Assembly: GCF_039541915.1 (NCBI RefSeq)
Contig: NZ_BAABHD010000030.1
Span: 62,001 to 126,000 of the forward strand
Length of the DNA: 64,000 bases
Origin: Nibrella saemangeumensis
Lineage (GTDB): Bacteria; Bacteroidota; Bacteroidia; Cytophagales; Spirosomataceae
Reading direction: 5' to 3'
In this document: positions 1-8,157 of the stretch, in pieces
Numbering within the stretch: the stretch's first letter is position 1
Layout: every line of letters begins with the position of its first letter
Program-made: the position numbers and the translations under genes
Notes under the pieces: generated by a model
The model's input: only the letters and a program-made list of their open reading frames with translations
Databases searched by the model: none
Told to the model about the DNA's origin: nothing

Positions 1-1348
1 CAAAACCGTGCTGCCGCCCGACCCCGAAGATTTAATTCTGGGCTCTCGCGGAGGTAAAGAATCGGGTGCAGCCGGCGTCATGAGCCTGCCCGACGATGCG
101 CTGATTTGTTCCTGCGAGGCCATCACCAAGGCCATGCTCTGCGCCGATATTACGGATAACAACCACACGACCGTCGACCAGGTGAAGAAAAGCATCAAAG
201 CCTGTACCGGTTGCGGGGGTTGTACGCCGATGGTGAAAGACCTGATTCAGGGGGTGATGAAGCAACAGGGGCAATACGTGCGCAACGTCCTTTGCGAACA
301 CTTCGACTACTCCCGCCAGGAACTGCTCGATCTGGTCAAAATGAACGGGCTAAAAACCTATGGTGCCGTGCTGGACCACTTCGGCAAAGGTGACGGCTGC
401 GAAATCTGCAAGCCGGCAGTAGCCTCGGTGCTGGCGAGTCTGTGGAATGAGAATATACTGGAAAAAGACCGGTCTACCATTCAGGACTCCAACGACCGTT
501 TCCTGGCCAATATCCAGAAAGGCGGTACCTATTCGGTGGTGCCGCGTATACCGGGCGGTGAGATAACACCCGAAAAACTGATTGTCATCGGTCAGGTCGC
601 AAAAAAATACCGCCTGTATACCAAAATCACCGGTGGCCAGCGCATCGACCTGTTCGGTGCCCACCTCAACGACCTGCCTAAGATTTGGGAAGAGCTGGTT
701 GCCGCCGGATTTGAAAGCGGTCATGCCTATGGCAAAGCCCTCCGCACGGTGAAAAGCTGCGTAGGCTCTACCTGGTGCCGGTTTGGGGTTCAGGATTCGG
801 TATCGTTTGCCGTAGAGGTAGAAGAGCGATACAAAGGCCTGCGGGCTCCGCACAAGCTGAAGTCGGCGGTATCGGGTTGCGTCCGCGAGTGCGCCGAAGC
901 GCAGAGCAAGGATTTCGGCATCATCGCTACCGAAAAAGGCTGGAACCTGTACGTCTGCGGCAATGGTGGGGCCAAACCCCAACACGCGCTGCTGCTCGCC
1001 AGCGATGTCGATAAGGAGACCTGCATCAGGCTGATTGACCGGTTCCTGATGTTCTACATCAAAACGGCCGACCCACTGACTCGCACGGCAACCTGGCTCA
1101 ACAAAATGGAAGGCGGTATTACCTACCTGAAAGCCGTGGTGGTGGATGATGTACTGGGGATAGCCGCCGAGCTGGAACGTGAAATGCAGGGGCTGGTGGA
1201 TGCGTATCAGTGTGAGTGGAAAGAAGTGGTGGAGAATCCGGAGCTCCGCCGACGGTTTACGCACTTTGTGAATGCTCCTGAGGTCAAAGACCCCACGGTG
1301 CAGTTTGAGTCGTTGCGGTTCCAGAAACGCGCCAAAGAGTGGAAGTGA
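1..1348 (+). CDS. nirB: Nitrite reductase [NAD(P)H] large subunit, C-terminal part (5' end outside window)
   Basis: NirB reduces nitrite to ammonium in the cytoplasm with NAD(P)H, FAD, Fe-S clusters and siroheme. The frame is open from base 2 to the stop, so the FAD/NAD N-terminal half lies upstream. What remains, in order: a BFD-like [2Fe-2S] domain (CSC near codon 34, then CTGCGGC), the ferredoxin-like nitrite/sulfite reductase half-domain, and the siroheme/4Fe-4S domain with the C-x5-C (SCVGSTWC) and C-x3-C (GCVREC) cysteine pairs. The visible 446 codons are about half the usual ~840. The Rieske subunit nirD follows after about 75 bases, which confirms the assignment. A GTG at base 8 is not the real start. 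Confidence 0.95.
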   Translation, partial: KTVLPPDPEDLILGSRGGKESGAAGVMSLPDDALICSCEAITKAMLCADITDNNHTTVDQVKKSIKACTGCGGCTPMVKDLIQGVMKQQGQYVRNVLCEHFDYSRQELLDLVKMNGLKTYGAVLDHFGKGDGCEICKPAVASVLASLWNENILEKDRSTIQDSNDRFLANIQKGGTYSVVPRIPGGEITPEKLIVIGQVAKKYRLYTKITGGQRIDLFGAHLNDLPKIWEELVAAGFESGHAYGKALRTVKSCVGSTWCRFGVQDSVSFAVEVEERYKGLRAPHKLKSAVSGCVRECAEAQSKDFGIIATEKGWNLYVCGNGGAKPQHALLLASDVDKETCIRLIDRFLMFYIKTADPLTRTATWLNKMEGGITYLKAVVVDDVLGIAAELEREMQGLVDAYQCEWKEVVENPELRRRFTHFVNAPEVKDPTVQFESLRFQKRAKEWK

Positions 1349-1353
1349 ACATT

Positions 1354-1381
1354 GATTTGGGATTGTGGATTTCGGATTGAT
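1354..1381. repeat. Four degenerate 7-bp tandem units between nirB and nirD
   Basis: Four consecutive heptamers that all begin GATT (gatttgg, gattgtg, gatttcg, gattgat) lie just after the nirB stop. They form low-complexity spacer DNA similar in style to the arms of the hairpins at 3937-4009 and 15431-15528. No function is visible. Confidence 0.5.
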
Positions 1382-1423
1382 TTCACAGGTATGATTAACC
1401 TTTAAACATTGAACCAGTATAAC

Positions 1424-1789
1424 ATGGAAGCTGTAGCCATAAAAAATGCCGATGAAGAACTGACCTGGTATCTGGCTTGTCACGTAGACGATATTCCAGT
1501 CAACGGTGGTGCCTGTGTGCTGATTGAAGGCCGGCAGATTGCTATTTTCAACTTTACCCGCCGGGGCGAGTGGTACGCCACCGACAACGAATGCCCGCAC
1601 CGACAGCAGATGGCGCTGGCGCGGGGCCTTGTCGGCAGCCAGGGCGACGAGCCGAAAGTGGCCTGTCCGTTTCACAAAAAGACGTTTTCCTTGACCGACG
1701 GCCGCTGCCTCAGCGACGAAGGATACCAGATTAACACCTATCCGGTCGAGGTACGCGTGGGATTGGTGTATGTAGGCTTGGAAGAATAA
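1424..1789 (+). CDS. nirD: Nitrite reductase small subunit, Rieske [2Fe-2S] protein
   Basis: NirD is the small Rieske-type partner of NirB. The ligand motifs are visible as CPHR near residue 45 and CPFH about 26 residues later. ATG 1424 gives about 121 residues, normal for the family. The longer reading from TTG 1409 adds only five unconvincing residues. The stop is four bases before the sensor kinase start, so nirBD and the two-component genes probably share a transcript. Confidence 0.93.
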   Translation: MEAVAIKNADEELTWYLACHVDDIPVNGGACVLIEGRQIAIFNFTRRGEWYATDNECPHRQQMALARGLVGSQGDEPKVACPFHKKTFSLTDGRCLSDEGYQINTYPVEVRVGLVYVGLEE

Positions 1790-1793
1790 ACGT

Positions 1794-3254
1794 ATGCAGC
1801 AGCTCGACCAGCAGGTAGCCCGCCGATTAACACGCTTTTACGTGATTGCTCTCACGATTATTGCGCTGTTGACCATTAGTGGGCTCCTGTTTATCAAGCA
1901 TACGATTAACAACCATTATGACGATGCGCGGGTGGTCAACGTTGCCGGCCGGCAACGGATGCTGAGCCAGCGCCTGACCAAACTGGCCCTGCTGAAGAGT
2001 GAAGGTATAGTGTCGGCGGATACACCGTTCTTTCGGTCGTTGCTAACGACGTGGAGCAACAGCCATGTGCAGTTACGCAACGGCACCTTGTTCATGGAAC
2101 AGCCGTATGCGGTCCGGAAGAGTACTCAGATCGACAGCATGTTTGCCCGTATTGACCCGGTGTTCCAGTCCCTGTACACGAGTCTCGACCGCATTAACAA
2201 TCCGGCCAGTAGTCCGGAACAGCAGCGGGCGACACTTGGCGTCATTCTCCGGGATGAGCCCCTGTACCTGCGCCAGATGAACGACATTGTATTCCGGTTC
2301 GAAGCCGAAAGCTTTACGCGGGTCAAATACCTCGAACGGGTCGAGTGGATACTAGGCTTGGCAACGCTGCTGACGGTATTTATTGAAGGTCTATTTATTT
2401 TCCGGCCGGTAGTCAGCCACACCAGGCAGGTGATCCGGCGGCTGGCGGCATCGGAAGAAGCGCTCCGGCGGGCCAACGAGCAACTGGAGACGACCAACCG
2501 CAGCCTGGCCGTGGCCAATCAGCAGTTGGTTGAAACGCAGGCGGGCGTCTTGCGCCTGACTCAAGAAAAGCATCAGTTACAACGTGCCGAAGACCTGGTG
2601 CGGTCGGCAGCCCTGCTGGAAGGGCAGGAAGAAGAGCGAAAACGGTTTGCCCGCGAACTGCACGATGGTATTGGCCAGATGCTGACCGGCCTGAAACTGC
2701 ACGCGGGCAAGATCAAGCGATCTCCGTTTGCCGATGAGAAACAACAGGTTCGGTTTGAGGAACTATGCGACCTGATTCAGGACACAATTCAGGCGACCCG
2801 GCAGGTATCGCACAACCTGATGCCCTCGGTTCTGAGTGACTTCGGGCTGGATGCGGCCCTACAACTGCTGGCGGACCAGACAACGCAGCTAGCCGGAACT
2901 GCGGTTGTGTTTACCAAAGATGGCGACGAAAAGCGGTTCAGTCCGGTGGTTGAAATTGGCCTGTACCGCATTGCGCAGGAAGCCCTGAACAATGCGGTTA
3001 AGTATGCCGAAGCTCAGATCATACAGATAAAACTGGAGCAGGAGCCTCAACGTATCCAACTAACGGTAGAAGACGACGGCAAAGGGTTCACCGCCAGGAA
3101 ACACCGCAACGGAAAGCCGACGGCCAACGTCAACGGCCTGGAGAATATGCGCACCCGGACACAACTGATGAACGGGGAGTTTACCATTACATCGAAGCCC
3201 GGAAAAGGTACCCGGATTTCGGTAACACTTGCTTTATCTGACACACTGACCTAG
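1794..3254 (+). CDS. NarX-like sensor histidine kinase (PilJ/NarX-type sensor, HisKA_3)
   Basis: This is a membrane sensor kinase of the NarX/LuxR-partner type. TM1 covers about residues 14-34 and TM2 about 184-205, with a periplasmic helical sensor between them. Residues 49-61 (NVAGRQRMLSQRL) resemble the P-box of NarX/NarQ that binds nitrate. After TM2 comes a coiled coil (about 215-270), then HisKA_3 with ELHDGIGQ and phospho-acceptor His about 290, and an HATPase domain (N-box ALNNAVKYA, G-box DDGKGF). It lies four bases after nirD and six before the response regulator. Nitrate or nitrite as the ligand is inferred from the P-box and the neighbours. Confidence 0.88.
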   Translation: MQQLDQQVARRLTRFYVIALTIIALLTISGLLFIKHTINNHYDDARVVNVAGRQRMLSQRLTKLALLKSEGIVSADTPFFRSLLTTWSNSHVQLRNGTLFMEQPYAVRKSTQIDSMFARIDPVFQSLYTSLDRINNPASSPEQQRATLGVILRDEPLYLRQMNDIVFRFEAESFTRVKYLERVEWILGLATLLTVFIEGLFIFRPVVSHTRQVIRRLAASEEALRRANEQLETTNRSLAVANQQLVETQAGVLRLTQEKHQLQRAEDLVRSAALLEGQEEERKRFARELHDGIGQMLTGLKLHAGKIKRSPFADEKQQVRFEELCDLIQDTIQATRQVSHNLMPSVLSDFGLDAALQLLADQTTQLAGTAVVFTKDGDEKRFSPVVEIGLYRIAQEALNNAVKYAEAQIIQIKLEQEPQRIQLTVEDDGKGFTARKHRNGKPTANVNGLENMRTRTQLMNGEFTITSKPGKGTRISVTLALSDTLT

Positions 3255-3260
3255 TTTATT

Positions 3261-3941
3261 ATGGCAATACGACTGCTTATTGCGGATGACCACTCGGTGG
3301 TCAGGAAGGGCATTCGAACCTTGCTGGAAGATGAGAATGACATTCAGATTGTCGGCGAAGCGACGGATGGCGACGAGGCCATTGCGCTGATTCCAACGCT
3401 CAGGCCAGATGTCCTCCTGCTGGATATTACCATGCCCCGCATGTCGGGTATCGACGTAACCAAAGTCGTGGCCAAAGAGTACCCCAGGGTTCGCATCCTG
3501 ATCTTCAGCATGCACCACAATCCGGATTATGTCCTGAAAGCCGTTCAGAACGGAGCCGCCGGCTATTTACTGAAGGACACCACCGAAGATGAAATTCTGC
3601 GGGCGGTACGCACCGTCGTTACCGGCGAGTTATATTACCCGCCCTCTGCCTCCTCCATTATCATTAAGCACCTGGTTGCCCCAAAAGCCGCAATCCAGGC
3701 CGAAGCAGCCGGCCCCCATACCGACACAATAAAGCCGGGCTCGGTCTGGCAAAAAATCACCTCCCGCGAAGCGCAGATCCTAAACTGCATCATTGAAGGC
3801 CTGAGCAGTCCCGAAATCGCCAGGCGCTTCGACATCAGCCCCAATACCGTAGCCAATCAGCGGGCCAGCATCATCCGCAAAGCCGGCGTCAAGAATACGC
3901 TGGAACTGATCCGGCTGGCGTTGAAGGACAGTAGGGGTTGA
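3261..3941 (+). CDS. NarL/LuxR-family response regulator
   Basis: This is a DNA-binding response regulator of 226 residues. The receiver domain (1-120) has the acidic pair DD at 9-10, phospho-acceptor Asp55 (VLLLDITMPR) and the conserved Lys in YLLKDT. A linker follows, then a LuxR-type helix-turn-helix (about 160-222; TSREAQIL, SSPEIARRFDISPNTV). It is six bases downstream of the NarX-like kinase and is its obvious partner. Control of nirBD is likely but is inferred from position. The stop codon lies in the left arm of the hairpin at 3937-4009. Confidence 0.92.
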   Translation: MAIRLLIADDHSVVRKGIRTLLEDENDIQIVGEATDGDEAIALIPTLRPDVLLLDITMPRMSGIDVTKVVAKEYPRVRILIFSMHHNPDYVLKAVQNGAAGYLLKDTTEDEILRAVRTVVTGELYYPPSASSIIIKHLVAPKAAIQAEAAGPHTDTIKPGSVWQKITSREAQILNCIIEGLSSPEIARRFDISPNTVANQRASIIRKAGVKNTLELIRLALKDSRG

Positions 3942-4009
3942 TTTGGTTAATTAGTAAACTGGTTCATTGGTTTGCTCGTCTCTACTAACGAACTAATTAA
4001 CCAATCAAC
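3937..4009. repeat. Long imperfect intergenic hairpin
   Basis: The arms 3937-3955 and 3992-4009 are reverse complements except for one extra A, around a loop of about 36 bases. Both arms are low-complexity (gttgatttggttaattag type). The left arm contains the regulator's stop codon. It may end transcription, although no long T run follows. Confidence 0.6.
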
Positions 4010-4104
4010 TAATCAACCACCCCCAGCTTATACGTTATCAAACGGTCCTTAATTATCGGAGACTTTTACCAAATTCGCCTTTTCTAAACCATGCAGGAAG
4101 GTTC

Positions 4105-5706
4105 ATGTTTGCGCAGGGGGTGCTGAATGAAGAACGTCAACGACTAGAGATTGCGCTGGAAGCCGGTAACATTGGTACCTGGGATTTTGATCCGGTTACG
4201 CGGGAAGGCGTCTGGTCCCGAAAATGTTACGACATCTTTGATATACCTGCCGGCACGCCCATCACGGTAGAACAGTACCTCCGAAGCGTTCATCCGGAAG
4301 ACCGGAGCCAGGTGGCGGCCCTGACCGAAACGGCGCTCAACACCCGTAAAGAAACCGACTACAACGCCATTTTCCGGCTTTGCAAAAACGCGGCCGGCGA
4401 AATCCGGTGGCTGAAAGTAACCGGCAAAGTCTTTGTGGATGAGCAGCGGCAACCCGTACGCTTTATCGGGACCGCCCTGGACATTACCGCCCAGAAAGAA
4501 GCCGAAGAGCTCGCCGGTCAAAAGAACAGCGAACTGCTCGACCTGCTCAAGGAGTTCACCTTCGTTACCGACTTCATGCCCCAGATGGTCTGGGCTACCC
4601 AACCCGACGGCTACCACGATTTTTACAACAAGCGCTGGTACGACTTCACCGGTCTTACCTACGAAGAAACCAAGGACAAAGGCTGGTCGCTGGTGCTGCA
4701 CCCCGACGATTCCGAACGCGCCTGGCAGGTTTGGAAACATTCGTTGGATACCGGTGCCCTCTACCAGATTGAATACCGGATGCGCCGGTACGATGGCGAG
4801 TACCGCTGGTTTCTGGCCCGTGCCATGCCGTTGCGTGACGAGGCCGGCAACATCCTGAAATGGTTTGGTACCTGCACCGACATCCACGACCAGAAAGCCG
4901 AATCGCAAAAGCTGGAACAACTGGTTCAGGAACGTACCCGGCACCTGCAGCAGGTGAACAACGAACTGAAGCGATCCAACGAGTACCTGCAGCAATTCGC
5001 TTATATCAGCTCTCACGATCTGAAAGAACCACTGCGGAAGATTACTACGCTGAGTGATCTGCTGGCCAATCAACACAGCCAGGGCCTTGGTGAACAGGGC
5101 CTTGATCTGCTGCGCCGGCTGCGGATCTCTACCAGCCGCATGAACCATTTGGTGCAGGATCTGCTCACGTATTCACAGGCTACCAACGCCCAGACTACCT
5201 TTCAGCCGGTCGACCTGAACGTTCTCATTCAGGGCGTGCTGACCGATCTGGACGTAATGATTCACGAAACCAAAGCCCAGGTAAAAATTGGTTCGTTACC
5301 CCAACTACCCGGCGACCCGATGCAGTTAGCTCAGCTCTGGCAGAACTTACTGGTCAACGCGCTTAAATTCCGCCGGGCCGATGTTACACCTGTTATCCGG
5401 GTGACCTGCCAACGATTACCCGCCGGCGTCTATCCGGCTGATTTAGCCTTTCCTCTCGTGAACCTCCCGGCTACTCCTCCCATCTGGTGGGAGATCTCCG
5501 TTCAGGACAACGGAATCGGTTTCCCGATTCAATATAAAGAGCGGATTTTTCAGGTCTTTCAACAATTGCACAGCCGGGGCCAGTACGACGGCACCGGCGT
5601 TGGGCTGGCTATCTGCCGCCGGGTGGCCGAAAACCACAACGGAGCCATTGGCGTCGATACCGAACCGGGAGCAGGCACTACCTTCCGGATTTACCTGCCC
5701 GCGTAG
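4105..5706 (+). CDS. Cytoplasmic PAS-PAS histidine kinase (orphan)
   Basis: A 533-residue kinase with no transmembrane segment. PAS/PAC domain 1 covers about residues 10-130 and PAS/PAC domain 2 about 150-285 (MPQMVWATQPDGY, then EYRWFLARAMPL). A short coiled coil precedes HisKA with SSHDLKEPLRK and phospho-acceptor His about 304. The HATPase domain is at about 400-532 (NLLVNALKFR, DNGIGF, GTGVGLAI). No response regulator adjoins it, so its output partner is elsewhere. The signal is unknown. A 160-base spacer with a hairpin separates it from the NarX/NarL pair, so it is probably a separate unit. Confidence 0.88.
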   Translation: MFAQGVLNEERQRLEIALEAGNIGTWDFDPVTREGVWSRKCYDIFDIPAGTPITVEQYLRSVHPEDRSQVAALTETALNTRKETDYNAIFRLCKNAAGEIRWLKVTGKVFVDEQRQPVRFIGTALDITAQKEAEELAGQKNSELLDLLKEFTFVTDFMPQMVWATQPDGYHDFYNKRWYDFTGLTYEETKDKGWSLVLHPDDSERAWQVWKHSLDTGALYQIEYRMRRYDGEYRWFLARAMPLRDEAGNILKWFGTCTDIHDQKAESQKLEQLVQERTRHLQQVNNELKRSNEYLQQFAYISSHDLKEPLRKITTLSDLLANQHSQGLGEQGLDLLRRLRISTSRMNHLVQDLLTYSQATNAQTTFQPVDLNVLIQGVLTDLDVMIHETKAQVKIGSLPQLPGDPMQLAQLWQNLLVNALKFRRADVTPVIRVTCQRLPAGVYPADLAFPLVNLPATPPIWWEISVQDNGIGFPIQYKERIFQVFQQLHSRGQYDGTGVGLAICRRVAENHNGAIGVDTEPGAGTTFRIYLPA

Positions 5707-5826
5707 TCGCAGATGGAATGGCGTAATTTCCTTTATTTTTCCCGCAGATGCGGAGAAATCACCCTACCCTTGCTTTATACAAAAAGCGGCCCGTAACCCC
5801 TGTAGCCCAATACTTACGCCTGATTT

Positions 5827-7233
5827 ATGAAAGATCAACGTACGCTGACCGAGCAGCTCGATTCGATTGACGAATACGAGCGCGAACCAGTGCCGGAGAA
5901 TAAAACCAAAAACTTCCGCAGCTTTGTGAGCATGATGGCCGGCGAGCACATCGCCGGTACCGAGTTTGTCATCGGCCCCCTGTTTGTGCTGCATGGCGTG
6001 TCGGCATCCGCCATCATGATCGGCCTGCTGCTGGGTAATATCCTGGCTACGCTGAGCTGGACGCTGGTGTGTGCGCCCGTGGCCGTAAAAACCCGCCTGA
6101 CCATCTATTATCAGCTCGAAAAAATCTGCGGCTACCGGCTGGTCAGCATCTACAACGCCATTAATGGGCTTCAATACACGGTACTGGCCGCCAGTATGAT
6201 TGCCGTATCGGCTACGGCCATCGGTTTGGCCTTCCGGCTTCCCATGCCCGGCCTTACTGATCTGTACCCCACCAGTTTTGCCTGGATCATTGCCGTGCTG
6301 GGCATTGGCGCGGTAATTACCGTCGTGACCATCTATGGTTACGACCGGGTAGCGGCTTTTTCGGCGGTCTGTGCGCCCTGGATGCCACTGGTGTTTCTGG
6401 CGGCCGCCGTGGCCGTGCTGCCCCAACTGGGTGTAACATCGTGGGGCGATTTCTGGGCCGTAGCCAATGATAAGATCTGGACGGGTGTGCCGCAGCCGGG
6501 GCAGACCCACTATACCGTCTGGCACGTCATGTTCTTTGCCTGGCTCTGCAATATTGCTATGCACATCGGACTAGCCGATATGTCGATTTACCGCTACGCC
6601 AAAAAGCCGACCTACGGCATTGCCTCGGCGGTGGGTATGTTTGTTGGTCACGGGATGGCGTGGCTGGCCTCGGGTGTGCTGTGCGCCCTAGCCATTCAGC
6701 AGGGCAACAACAACCCCTCGCCGGGTGGAATCGCCTACGCCAGTGCCGGTCTGGCCGGTGCCGCCTGCGTGGTGATTGCCGGCTGGACTACCGCCAACCC
6801 GACGCTGTACCGGGCGGGCCTGGCCATGAAGGGTATTGCGCCCCACCTGAAGCGCTGGAAAATCACCTTCTGGGTCGGTATCATGGCGACCATTATGGCG
6901 TGCTTCCCCGGTGTAGCCTCCAAACTCGACCAGATGCTGGCGTTTTACGCCCTGGTAGCCGCCCCGGTCGGAGCCATCATTATTATGGATGTCTACGTAC
7001 TGCGCCGGTTCGGGCTGATGACCAACTATGCCGAGCAGACCGGCATTTCGTTCAACTGGGTAGCCGCCGGTGCCTGGCTGATCGCCGTGCTGATCAGCTA
7101 CGTATTGTACCTGATGACCAACGCCGACTTCTTTTTCTTTATGGCTGCCCCCGGCTGGATCATCGGTGCCATCCTGTACGTGGGATTAAGTAAAATGTTC
7201 CAGAAAGCCCCAACCCCCGAAGTTATCGCATGA
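5827..7233 (+). CDS. NCS1-type purine/cytosine permease family transporter
   Basis: A 468-residue inner-membrane transporter with about 12 hydrophobic segments. Its N-terminus is hydrophilic, and the segment GWTTANPTLYRAGLA near residue 318 is typical of the CodB-like branch of NCS1 nucleobase/vitamin symporters. The likely role is cation-coupled uptake of a nucleobase, hydantoin or similar compound; the substrate cannot be read from sequence. The stop overlaps the start of a 58-residue membrane protein (ATGA), so the two are probably translationally coupled. Confidence 0.82.
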   Translation: MKDQRTLTEQLDSIDEYEREPVPENKTKNFRSFVSMMAGEHIAGTEFVIGPLFVLHGVSASAIMIGLLLGNILATLSWTLVCAPVAVKTRLTIYYQLEKICGYRLVSIYNAINGLQYTVLAASMIAVSATAIGLAFRLPMPGLTDLYPTSFAWIIAVLGIGAVITVVTIYGYDRVAAFSAVCAPWMPLVFLAAAVAVLPQLGVTSWGDFWAVANDKIWTGVPQPGQTHYTVWHVMFFAWLCNIAMHIGLADMSIYRYAKKPTYGIASAVGMFVGHGMAWLASGVLCALAIQQGNNNPSPGGIAYASAGLAGAACVVIAGWTTANPTLYRAGLAMKGIAPHLKRWKITFWVGIMATIMACFPGVASKLDQMLAFYALVAAPVGAIIIMDVYVLRRFGLMTNYAEQTGISFNWVAAGAWLIAVLISYVLYLMTNADFFFFMAAPGWIIGAILYVGLSKMFQKAPTPEVIA

Positions 7234-7406
7234 AAACGATCCTGAAACCGCTCTCCTATATTGGTCTGGCGCTGACGGTAGTACCGGCTTTTCTGGTATT
7301 CTATGGTGTCCTGTCCCTGGCCGACCACAAGCTGCTGATGCTGGCTGGCATGCTGCTGTGGTTCGTCACGGCACCGTTCTGGATTCTGGAAAAGAAAGTG
7401 GATTAG
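7230..7406 (+). CDS. 58-residue two-helix membrane protein coupled to the permease
   Basis: ATG 7230 overlaps the permease stop in an ATGA junction, and the frame runs to TAG at 7404-7406. The product begins MKTILKPLSYIG and has two hydrophobic helices (about 7-30 and 35-52) with a charged C-terminus (EKKVD). I know no family function. The coupling suggests a small accessory subunit of the transporter. It could be spurious, but clean hydrophobic segments, an ATG and a tight overlap argue for a real gene. Confidence 0.65.
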   Translation: MKTILKPLSYIGLALTVVPAFLVFYGVLSLADHKLLMLAGMLLWFVTAPFWILEKKVD

Positions 7407-7416
7407 TTTTTCAACT

Positions 7417-7458
7417 TATACGCTGCCCAACGGTTTTCTGGTAAAACAGAACCGTATA
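7417..7458 (+). other. Hairpin upstream of the DeoC-like gene
   Basis: Arms 7430-7440 and 7447-7455 pair over nine bases with a two-base bulge and a six-base loop. An outer TATACG/CGTATA pair (7417-7422 and 7453-7458) could extend or replace part of this. It lies 11 bases before the TTG start of the aldolase gene. It may be a leader structure or a weak terminator; no known riboswitch is recognised. Confidence 0.4.
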
Positions 7459-7469
7459 CAGCTGTCTCC

Positions 7470-8114
7470 TTGAACCACTTATTCTCGTACATCGAACGCA
7501 CGGTACTGCACCCCGGCGTAACCCTCAATGAGCAATACGACGCTTTCGACGAAGTAACGCAACTCGGACTAGCCGGCCTGACGGTGTCTCCTTTCTGGGT
7601 TAAGAAGTTCCGTCGTGAGATGGGTGCCGACCACCCGGCCGCGCTGGCTACCGTAATCGGCTACCCCTACGGCTACCAGCGCACAGAAGCCAAGCAGACC
7701 GAAATTGAATGGGCGCTGCAAGACGGGGCCCGTGACATTGAAGTAGTGCTAAATACGTCTGCTCTGTTCTCTCCGGCTTCCGTCTGGCTGAAAATTGAGT
7801 TTGCCAAACTGGTTGCGCTCATCCACGCGCAGGAAGCCTTTTTTACCGTCGTGCTAGAATCGGCGTTGTTGGATACTGACCAGTTGGCGACGATGATTAA
7901 GCTGGCGGCCGATACCGGTGCCGATTTCCTCAAAAACGCCACCGGCGCCATCCCCGCCGATTTTTCCCTAGACCAGGCGCTGCAGTTCCGCCGGTTAGCC
8001 CCCTCATCCGTCGGCGTAAAGATAGTCGCCGATGGAGCCTCCGTCAGCGACATGGACCAACTGGTAGCCGCCGGTGTAGAGCGGCTGGCGCTGAGTCACC
8101 CGATTCAGGCATGA
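7470..8114 (+). CDS. DeoC/deoxyribose-phosphate aldolase-like protein
   Basis: A class I aldolase-like TIM barrel of 214 residues. Family landmarks are the early HPGVT, VIGYPYG near 63, KNATG with the Schiff-base-position Lys155, and VGVK with Lys184. The residue matching the proton-relay Asp of E. coli DeoC is Glu91 (DIEVVLN), and TSTG and the GG loop after the second Lys are also changed. It may therefore act on a different aldehyde or be a divergent DERA. The only early start is TTG 7470; the next Met is residue 51 and would remove the first barrel strand. Confidence 0.8.
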   Translation: MNHLFSYIERTVLHPGVTLNEQYDAFDEVTQLGLAGLTVSPFWVKKFRREMGADHPAALATVIGYPYGYQRTEAKQTEIEWALQDGARDIEVVLNTSALFSPASVWLKIEFAKLVALIHAQEAFFTVVLESALLDTDQLATMIKLAADTGADFLKNATGAIPADFSLDQALQFRRLAPSSVGVKIVADGASVSDMDQLVAAGVERLALSHPIQA

Positions 8115-8133
8115 GAAAAACAGGCATTTTGCT

Positions 8134-8141
8134 TATTTTTG
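8134..8141 (+). promoter_or_regulatory. Putative Bacteroidota -7 box (TATTTTTG) for gcvT
   Basis: A perfect TAnnTTTG match ends 16 bases before the gcvT ATG. No good TTTG -33 element is at the standard spacing, so only the -7 part is supported. Confidence 0.4.
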
Positions 8142-8157
8142 CCGAAACTATGATTTC

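Noticed and set aside
350..1675. A 441-codon open frame antisense to nirB and nirD
   Set aside because: It lies opposite well-recognised genes, resembles no family, and such long antisense frames are common in high-G+C coding DNA.
4144..5148. A 334-codon minus-strand frame opposite the PAS kinase
   Set aside because: It is the shadow of a conserved kinase and has no recognisable domain.
5707..5826. A purine riboswitch before the NCS1 permease
   Set aside because: The leader lacks the three-way-junction pattern and conserved loops of the purine aptamer.
7417..7458. A riboswitch before the DeoC-like gene
   Set aside because: Only a bulged hairpin is visible; no conserved aptamer core is recognised.
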